Below, piece by piece: positions 56,611 to 64,000 of a stretch of 64,000 nt of DNA. Location of the stretch: positions 93,999,741 through 94,063,740 of the forward strand of contig CM041465.1 of assembly GCA_023213395.1 (NCBI GenBank), read 5' to 3'. The stretch is from Cycas panzhihuaensis (Eukaryota; Cycadophyta). The position numbers and the translations under genes are program-made. Under the pieces are notes generated by a model. That model did no database searches, was not told the origin of the DNA, and saw nothing but the letters and a program-made list of their open reading frames with translations. The stretch's first letter is position 1. The number at the start of each line of letters is the position of its first letter.

Positions 56611-56782
56611 AGGTGACATGAGAAGCGTCATATACAAAACTTGCCAACACGTTAGAAGAGGGAAGAAAAAGATGTAAAGTATGTGATGGGGGCTGCCCAA
56701 CGAAAGAGATAAGTGGAGAAGACCACTGAAAAGGTAGTAGCACCAACATAAAGGGATAGGAACTAGCCCCCTTACTGGTAGG

Positions 56783-56800
56783 TCTCTAGTATGATCGCCA
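56783..56800 (-). other. Primer binding site of X
   Basis: Minus strand TGGCGATCATACTAGAGA, one base after the LTR end at 56802. Two changes from V's site. Confidence 0.72.
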
Positions 56801-56801
56801 G

Positions 56802-59546
56802 TGGATGCACATCTACGGGATAGTCACTATGCGCAATAGGAGTGATAGTAATCAACGATTAACGTTGAAGGTGTGGGCGAGAACCTATCAGCAAAGAGAG
56901 CACCACACAGGGAACCCTATGCATCAGATCATAAGTTTGGGACCTGCAAATGGCATCCAACTACCTTAAAGTAGCCCTCAATCTGGAAGAGAGAGTGCAT
57001 ACAAGGGGTAGCCTGGATGGTCTTGACAGGAAGGTCCTCCCACCCTTTGATGGCCGGAAGGGAAGAAGTGGAATCCTCAAGGAGTTTCCCTATGATGAAG
57101 GGAAACGAAAGTGGATAAGGTAGGTGAGGGCCTACAATGTAAATATGCCTCCCTTGGTTATTTGGACTAAGTAAATAGAACCAAGAGAGAGAGTGAAAAA
57201 GGGGGGCTAAAACTATGTTCTCCTTTTAGCAACTCAAAGGCAAAAGAGAAAAGATGAACAAGTATTATGCATGCAAGCAAACAAAGCTAAACGAAATGCA
57301 TCTAAGGGCATGTTTGGATAGGTAGGAAGAGGAAGAGAAATGGGGTTCCTACTATGTCCTTTTCTTATATGGGACAAGCATATGACATATAAATGTAAGC
57401 GACCAATATTATTAACCTTTTACTTTCACGTGATCTATTAAACTAGAGCATAGATTTTAAATAAAAGCAAGAAAGGAAAATGGAGGGGTGGAGAGAGAGA
57501 TGGTGCATACCAGGAAGGTGTAGTGGTTGACGAAAGACCTCACCCATGATGTGTGATCAAGATCGGTGCAAAGGACGGGGGCTTCCTTACCTTCCCCTTA
57601 TGGAAAGAAAGTGGAACAAAAAGGAAGTAAATAAAGCGGAGACAAAGGAGAGCAAAGCTTACTCGGATCTAGATGTCTTTTCCCTTCACGAAAAATCCAT
57701 GTTAACTTACACATACAAGAGCTTATCCCTTCTAAGAAGGGACTGTGATAAGAGCTATGTATAGATATGCAAATATATGCAACGCATACATCAAAACATT
57801 ATGTTTAATTCAGAGAAATAACTACTGCAAGTAACTTCAACTCTCCTCAAGCAACTGTACATACCAAGCAAGAAAAAGAGTAGGGAAGCCTCAAGATGGA
57901 TAAACCCTCTACTAAGGTTCTCCACACAGTCCTTTGGTATAGTAAGGTAGGGTCAAATGGTAACTTATGGCAGCTAATGAATAAGGGGAGATGTGTAGCA
58001 ATGCATTGGGGAGATATCAAGACAACAGAGTTACTATGGGCGGTAATCCAGCATACAAACCCCGACCAAGGTCTTTAAGGGATGCCAAGCAATGATGGGG
58101 ATGCTATAGGGGTCCAAAAGAGAGGTGTGCAGGCTTGGAATTAGTGCAACAAGGGCTACACACGCTGATAATCTAGCACAGCCCTAAGCTTCACCTTCTC
58201 CTAAATAACCCAAGAGAAGAATGGGAGCAGGAGAAGAAAGGAGAGAAGGGAGTTGCCCTTGGGGAGTAGGCCTAAATAGGATGGATCCCACCTTACTTCC
58301 TTTGCCCAGCCTTTATGGATCTTCTCCCATTACTTTCTTGAGGAAAACTAGCAGAGAAATAGTGAAAACCTGGAGATGCAAGGCAAAACTCAAAGGAAAC
58401 AATGTTCACTACAGCCAAACAGGAAGAAAGCAAGAAAACACACTTAAATATGAGTCTAACATGGAGATAACATATAATAAACTCTAAAAATAAGACCTAA
58501 GGTACTTGCAGGGCTGAGTTTAGGGTAAGTTTATCCCTACAACCAGCGAAGAAGAAGAGTCCCTATAGGGTTTTGCAGGGGGGTTTCCCTAAAGGCGGCC
58601 ATAGGAGACACTTGTTGGGATGTACTTAGAAGAGAACCATGCCAAACTTGCTTGAGAGTACTTGGAGAAGAGCTTGCCACTATGGAGAAGGGTTGTTGCA
58701 AGCGGATCCTTGACTGGAGCTACAGGAAACACAGGCATGTAGATGCACCTGTGGAAGAAAGAAAGAAAGAGCAGAAAACTGCAGTAGGAGGAAGTTGAGT
58801 TAGAGATCCGAAAAGATCTAAGAGAGGTAAAATGATGATGGTTTTGGGATTTATACCCATCCCAACCCTAAACAAGTGAATAGGGCGTAAATAAGGTTAA
58901 GCTGGGTGCGAGGCCACGTGGAAATTCTACAAAAAAAGCAAGAATTTCCATGGCAGTTTTAAAAAATAACTTGCAATAGTCGCACCACGGTAAACTTCGC
59001 AGTACCATGGTAAACTTCATGGTACCACTAAGTTTACAATGGTGCAGGATCAGAAAGCTAGAATGGCAGTAATCTAGGTTCCAGGAGCCTTAGAAGGTGA
59101 TGTGGCAGGCCAAGGAGGGGTTGGCCCTCCTGTCCAGGTGGCTAGGACAGTCCAGAAGGCATGTGAACAAGGCCGAGAGGAGTATCAAAGGGCTAAAGGT
59201 CTCAGAAACATCATGGTAAGAGCTCAAAATCAAGGCATGAATGGGTCATACAAATCAAATGAGGCTTGAGGCGATGTGGAGGTAGTGCGGAGGGTCATAA
59301 GGTGCCATGGGGATGCCTACCTTGCAGGAAGGTAGGTCCCACTGGGTTGTCATAGTCTCATAATACGACAAGCAGCATGACCAGGCAACAGATGCAAGGT
59401 GATCATACAAATAAAGCAAGCAAACATGTAATGAGGCAATACTTCTATCAACCTTTCCAAAGAAATAGTAAAAGTGAAAAGGAAGAAGCATACCTATACT
59501 TACTTAAGTCGACCTGTTTATATCCATTCCCGATAGCCAGGAAATA
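56802..59546 (-). repeat. 5' LTR of X (2745 bp)
   Basis: Starts TATTTCC at 59546 (TG to TA) and ends GTGCATCCA at 56802. Matches 6118-8295 over the retained part. The U5 island at about 57033-57063 is more diverged than in other copies. A 16-nt inverted repeat containing GGTAAACTT lies at 58982-58997 and 59030-59045. Confidence 0.88.
58849..58871 (-). promoter_or_regulatory. LTR core promoter of X: TATA box and telobox
   Basis: Minus strand TATAAAT (58849-58855) in the symmetric context GGGTATAAATCCC, with a telobox AACCCTAA (58864-58871) just upstream. The same pair is at 7598-7620 in the 3' LTR. Confidence 0.55.
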
Positions 59547-59551
59547 GTTTC

Positions 59552-60420
59552 CATTCCATAAAAGCAAATGGTGAGAACAAAGGAAATAGAATTAGTTCAT
59601 ATTGATTTGTATAGCCTATTTACCCCACACTCCATTAACAAATATAGATACTTCCTCACCTTTATAGATGACCCAACTAGAAAAATCTCGACCTATTACT
59701 TGCATACTAAATCATAAGTCTTTGAGGTGTTCAAAGAGTTAAAAGCCAAAGTTGAATTAAAAGCTATTTCTAAAATAAAATACTTAAGATGCAATGGAGG
59801 AGGTAAATACATTTCTAAAGAGTTTTTGGAATACTATAAAGTCAAAGGGATACAGGCAGTTCACAACTCCATACACACCCCAATCAAATGGGGTAGCAGA
59901 AAGAAATAACAGAGTTATCATGGAGATGGAACGCAGCATGTTGATTGGCAAAAATATTCCAAAAACATATTGGGTTAAAAGGTCTAACCAGGTTTGTGGA
60001 TATGTTGATTTAGACTTTGCAGTAGATTTAGATAAAAGAAGGTCTACTTCAGGTTATGTTTTCACTCTTACAAATGGTTTAGTTAGTTGGATGTCTAAAT
60101 TATAGAGCACAATTACACTGTCAACCACATAAGCTGAATATGTTGCTTCAGCACATGCTTGTAAAGAAGCAATCTGGTTACAGGGTCTATTGATTGAGCT
60201 TGGAAGGAGATAGGAAAATGTAAAGGTATTTTGTGATAGTTAAAGTGCCATTTACTTAGCCAAGAATCTGGCTTATTACAGTAGAATAAAGCATATTGCT
60301 CTTAAGTACCATTTTGTTAGGCAGTTATGGAAGGTGGAGTGGCACTTGAGAAGATTCATGCCAATCAGAATTATGCTAATATATTCATAAAACTAGTACT
60401 AGTAGAGAAGTTCAAATAGT
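59552..60420 (+). pseudogene. Ty1/copia pol remnant: integrase joined to RNase H
   Basis: Plus-strand integrase core motifs are ELVHIDLYSLFTPHS, YRYFLTFIDDPTRKISTYYL, VFEVFKELKAKVE, IKYLRCNGGGKYISKEF and, after a frameshift, YTPQSNGVAERNNRVIMEM. About 50 bp later the reading becomes the copia RNase H: GYVDLDFAVDLDKRRSTSGY, LTNGLVSWMSKL, AEYVASAHACKEAIWLQGLL and IKHIALKYHFVRQ. Integrase C-terminus and RT, normally about 1.5 kb or more between them, are missing. Integrase includes DD and E residues, but stops at the KS*VF and SKL* points kill it. X inserted at its 5' side, so the upstream part should be beyond the far end of X. Confidence 0.85.
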
Positions 60421-60500
60421 GTTTGACTTCTCTTGGCTTATAGAAAAGATGATGAAGGGTCTAGGAAAGGTACCGGGTAAATTATTGTCAAGGTGGAAAT
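60421..60500 (+). other. Copia 3' end with polypurine tract
   Basis: After the RNase H end the sequence reads GTCAAGGTGGAAATTGTTGG, the usual purine-rich tract and LTR junction of Tork/Sire-type copia elements (CAAGGTGGA...TGTTGG). Inferred from the motif. Confidence 0.55.
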
Positions 60501-60985
60501 TGTTGGATATTATGACAACAATTGTTTAAGGCTAACATTTTGGCATGTTTTCGGTGTGGTTTCCTCCCTTAATCTTTCTCAGGGGGTTCTAAGGGGGGCG
60601 GGAGCCACCCTTAGCCGTGGGGTGCAGGAGGAGGGCGGGGTGGAATGCCCCCTGCTAAGAGGGGGTTCGGGGGCGATAGACCCCGACCCAAAAAATTAGC
60701 CCTGTAAACCTTATTAAATTGTAAAGAGAATTAGGGTCATTCAATACAAATACCCTAAATTCTACGGCTAAGATTTATTCCTTGGATGTCCCTCTCATGT
60801 AGCCCATTTTAGGGCTTTTCTTATTATGTTGTATGTAATGTAATATACTGTGATGAGGGTGGTGACTAGTTATTGTTCCTGATAGCACTCTGCTACTAAT
60901 ATGTACTGTTTCTCCATTCTACAGTAATAAAGATCGATACCTTTCCTGTTTGGATGTTTCCCTAGCACACTACTAGGGTTTTACC
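60501..60985 (+). repeat. Probable copia 3' LTR
   Basis: Starts TGTTGGATATT at 60501. Contains a GC-rich block (60575-60690) of GGGGG- and CCCC-rich inverted sequence, and AATAAAG at about 60925. The end at about 60985 (TTTTACCA) is a guess because no second copy is present in the window. Confidence 0.45.
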
Positions 60986-61300
60986 ATGTTATATTGGGTG
61001 CATATATGATGTTTAGCTTGTATATTGATGTTATTGCATTATCTCTGATTTTAGAACTTGCATGTTAAATCTTAGTTTCGATTCCTGTAACTAGTTGCAA
61101 AACAATTTAGATCTTATGGCAGTTTAAGGTTTAGGTCCTTGTATTCTCAACAGTATTGATCATAATCATTCTAATTATGTTTCTTCTTTTTCTTCATTGT
61201 AGTTAGAATGAATGTTACTTATTACCATCTCCTTACCTATTGATTCCTATACCTTCTACTATTGATCACATTATCTCTAAACTTTGATCCTATTGTTCAC
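60986..61300. other. AT-rich sequence without a recognised feature
   Basis: No open frame, LTR or repeat recognised. It directly precedes the orphan aRNH. Confidence 0.4.
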
Positions 61301-61573
61301 ATGGCATTGAGTATATTCACTGATGGAGGTAGTAGGGGAAGCCTAGGACCATCTGCTTTTACTTGGGTGATTTATAACCAATTAATAAGTCCTCTTCTTT
61401 CTTTGGAACCTTTTATATTGAGGGCAACCAATAATGAAGCTGAATACTTTACTATTACAAGAGCCTTATCTAATATTTCTTGCTTTTACCTTGGACCTAT
61501 TACTATATATATCGACTCTTATATTGTCCCTCTTTTCTTTAGTTACCATTTAGTGTATCCCTCATTCTCTTAA
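61301..61573 (+). pseudogene. Orphan archaeal-type RNase H, older copy
   Basis: Reads MALSIFTDGGSRGSLGPSAF, FILRATNNEAEYFTITRAL and ITIYIDSYIVPLF: the first Asp, Glu and third Asp of the active site are kept. The C-terminal quarter (the fourth Asp region) is not recognisable. It is more divergent than the X, Y, Z and W copies, and lies in AT-rich sequence. Order and strand relative to the PMD gene at 62700-64000 are not those of X, Y or Z, so the two probably come from different elements or a rearranged one. Function lost by truncation. Confidence 0.72.
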
Positions 61574-62699
<1,126 letters not shown>

Positions 62700-64000
62700 G
62701 TCTCCCCATGTGTAGACTTACCATGAGGTAGAAGGTGGTGTCGTCTCTACTATTCAATGGCACTCATTGATGGGGTATATGGTGCTCCCACCTAAGCCAA
62801 TAACATCCTACATAAATGTTGTCTCTCATCCTTAACTACCTTGAGCTCTAGATCTCGTGTCCTTAGCTCTACCCTTATATCTATATAAATATATTAGGCT
62901 CAAAGAGTATAGCTATAGTAGTCAATGTGATGTCTTGGCAAGTATGATCCATTATGTTCCATGCTGGCACCTCCTCTAATCATGGGACATAAGGGAATAT
63001 CAACTCTAGTATCCTTTGCACCTCTCTCAAACTCACCATCTCATCACCTGTCTAATGAAAATATGTAATTCATGATTAGTCCTCTAGAACAAAGAATCCT
63101 TAATGAAAAAGTAATATAATCTGACATGAGATAAATAAATTAAATGTTATACCTGGTGTTGCATCTCCTCTTTTTGGTTTTGGTCCCATTGCCTCCTCAA
63201 CTAATGGTATTCCCTCTCCCTATGGCTCATGGAAACCTCCTAGGCAACCTTGCCCTCTCCTACTCTTCTCCCTCTACCTTTACCCTATCCATCTATTGAA
63301 CTTAGCACCATGCTCTGTATGAAGCCTCATCTACCCTCCACTGGTGCTCCACTTGCTCTTTTCAATACCTGACGATTCCCTTCTACTCCTCTACTAGATA
63401 AGGTACCTCCTCTACCTCCTAATCCCATCTCTCCACCACCCCTACCATCTCTCATACCTCGTTCTCCTCTATCTTATCCTCTGCCTTTCCCTCATCCAGC
63501 CATAGGACCCTCCTCCACTATTGCCCTCTCTATAGCATCCATCTCGTCATCACTCCATACTAGTATTCCTACATATACATCCTCCATGAGTTGTCTCCTC
63601 ATCATCCTACTAAGAATAGGGCTATATGTACTCCTAGCCATGATAAATACCCTATTATGGATCCTCAATGTCATGTGCCACCTATTCATCCCTAGATCCA
63701 TCATAATCAGCTCCCCTAGTTCATGTCCTAACCTCATAAGTAAGATATGATCATACAACCAACATATCAATATCAAGTTATATGAGAATCCTCCCCTCTC
63801 CATCTTCCTGATCTTGGATAACTGGTGGCTATACTGTCCACTATATGATGTCCCTAGTTAATCCAAATCCCTTGCTCATACCTCCTTACCATACTAGTCC
63901 ACTGAGCCAGAACCCCTATGAAATTTTGGGTTCTAGCTATCTTATAAATAATAATCAAGATGATGATCCTCTTAACCATAGGAATATCACCTATTATCTA
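62700..64000 (-). pseudogene. Diverged PMD gene, exon 2 (part) and exon 3
   Basis: Read on the minus strand, about 63890-63492 matches the second half of the PMD domain: QLSKIRKMERGGFSYNLILI and CWLYDHILLM correspond to NLIAQLDAIRVVGRGGLSYS and CWFFDHF in X, followed by MNRWHMTLRIHNR (HRWQTRFRGTEDQ in X), and an acidic WSDDEMDAIERA. Exon 2 ends at 63153 with a GTATAA donor; the intron is 63152-63048 (105 bp) with TAGACAG acceptor; exon 3 begins GDEMVSLREVQRILELIFPY, like GIAEIRRLVEAMVREMFPQ in Z, in the same phase 1. A stop after MAG at about 63492 and others show decay. It continues beyond the window edge. It could be part of an older element or a host-like PMD gene; the two nearby 3'-UTR-like blocks favour an element. 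Confidence 0.65.

Larger units (their letters stand above)
6118..59546 (-). mobile_element. Element X: outermost Tat-type Ty3/gypsy retrotransposon, split by nested insertions
   Basis: X is recovered by joining pieces that continue one another in homology and, where testable, in reading frame: 5' LTR, PBS, gag (interrupted by W), protease (followed by Z), RT and RNase H, integrase (interrupted by Y), antisense PMD gene, aRNH and 3' LTR (interrupted by V). Removing the insertions leaves about 16.5 kb. A further 0.6 kb or so of its 3' LTR must lie left of the window, since the 3' remnant starts at the position equivalent to 57399 of the 5' LTR. The order gag-PR-RT-RH-INT-(antisense PMD)-aRNH and the absence of a chromodomain fit the Tat lineage. 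Every coding part is broken. It is inserted in a Ty1/copia integrase sequence at 59547. Confidence 0.85.

Noticed and set aside
62700-64000. Calling the right-edge PMD copy a functional host gene
   Set aside because: It has in-frame stops, lies next to other transposon remains and runs off the window, so neither function nor host origin can be claimed.

Overview
The window is plant nuclear DNA made almost entirely of transposable elements. I find no convincing host housekeeping gene, rRNA or tRNA. The main family is a very large Ty3/gypsy LTR retrotransposon of the Tat (Ogre/Retand/Grande-like) type: gag, aspartic protease, RT, native RNase H, integrase ending in a GPF module without a chromodomain, a second 'archaeal-type' RNase H (aRNH) after integrase, and 2.5-2.7 kb LTRs beginning TGTTTC. 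Dual RNase H Tat elements point to a seed plant with a large repeat-rich genome. The species cannot be named from this sequence.

The layout is a nest of six related elements, named here U to Z. X is the outermost (minus strand; 5' LTR 56802-59546, 3' LTR remnant 6118-8295) and would be about 17 kb without its insertions. W (plus strand, 48596-55447) sits in X's gag. Z (minus, 30066-46608; 16.5 kb; perfect GCTTG target duplication) sits between X's protease and RT. Y (minus, 13129-26646) sits in the GPF motif of X's integrase. V (minus, only its 5' LTR and gag start are visible, 1900-6117) sits in X's 3' LTR, and U (LTR 1-1899) sits in V's gag. The coding order of X is therefore scattered: gag 56.6-55.4 kb and 48.6-47.5 kb, protease 47.5-46.6 kb, RT/RNase H 30.1-27.9 kb, integrase 27.7-26.6 kb and 13.1-13.0 kb, then PMD gene, aRNH and 3' LTR at 12.3-6.1 kb.

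The most interesting component is a gene on the opposite strand to gag-pol, between integrase and aRNH, present in X, Y, Z and W. It encodes a plant mobile domain (PMD, 'aminotransferase-like') protein with an acidic/Gly-Ala-Pro linker and a coiled-coil tail. Comparing the four copies gives a three-exon model: a conserved TATATAAG box, a first coding exon of exactly 24 nt, intron 1 (478-492 bp, phase 0, containing GGTACC-centred palindromes), a PMD exon, intron 2 (110-113 bp, phase 1), and a coiled-coil exon. The PMD gene and the aRNH are transcribed divergently. A much more diverged, AT-rich copy at the right edge (about 62700-64000) keeps intron 2 at the same place and phase.

The right flank of X (59.5-64 kb) is older and AT-rich: a Ty1/copia remnant with integrase joined to RNase H, a probable copia LTR, an orphan aRNH, a (TA)51 microsatellite and the diverged PMD gene. 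Nearly every coding region carries stops or frameshifts, many of them C-to-T type, as expected of silenced methylated repeats. All domain and boundary calls come from reading the sequence and comparing copies within the window; no database search was possible.
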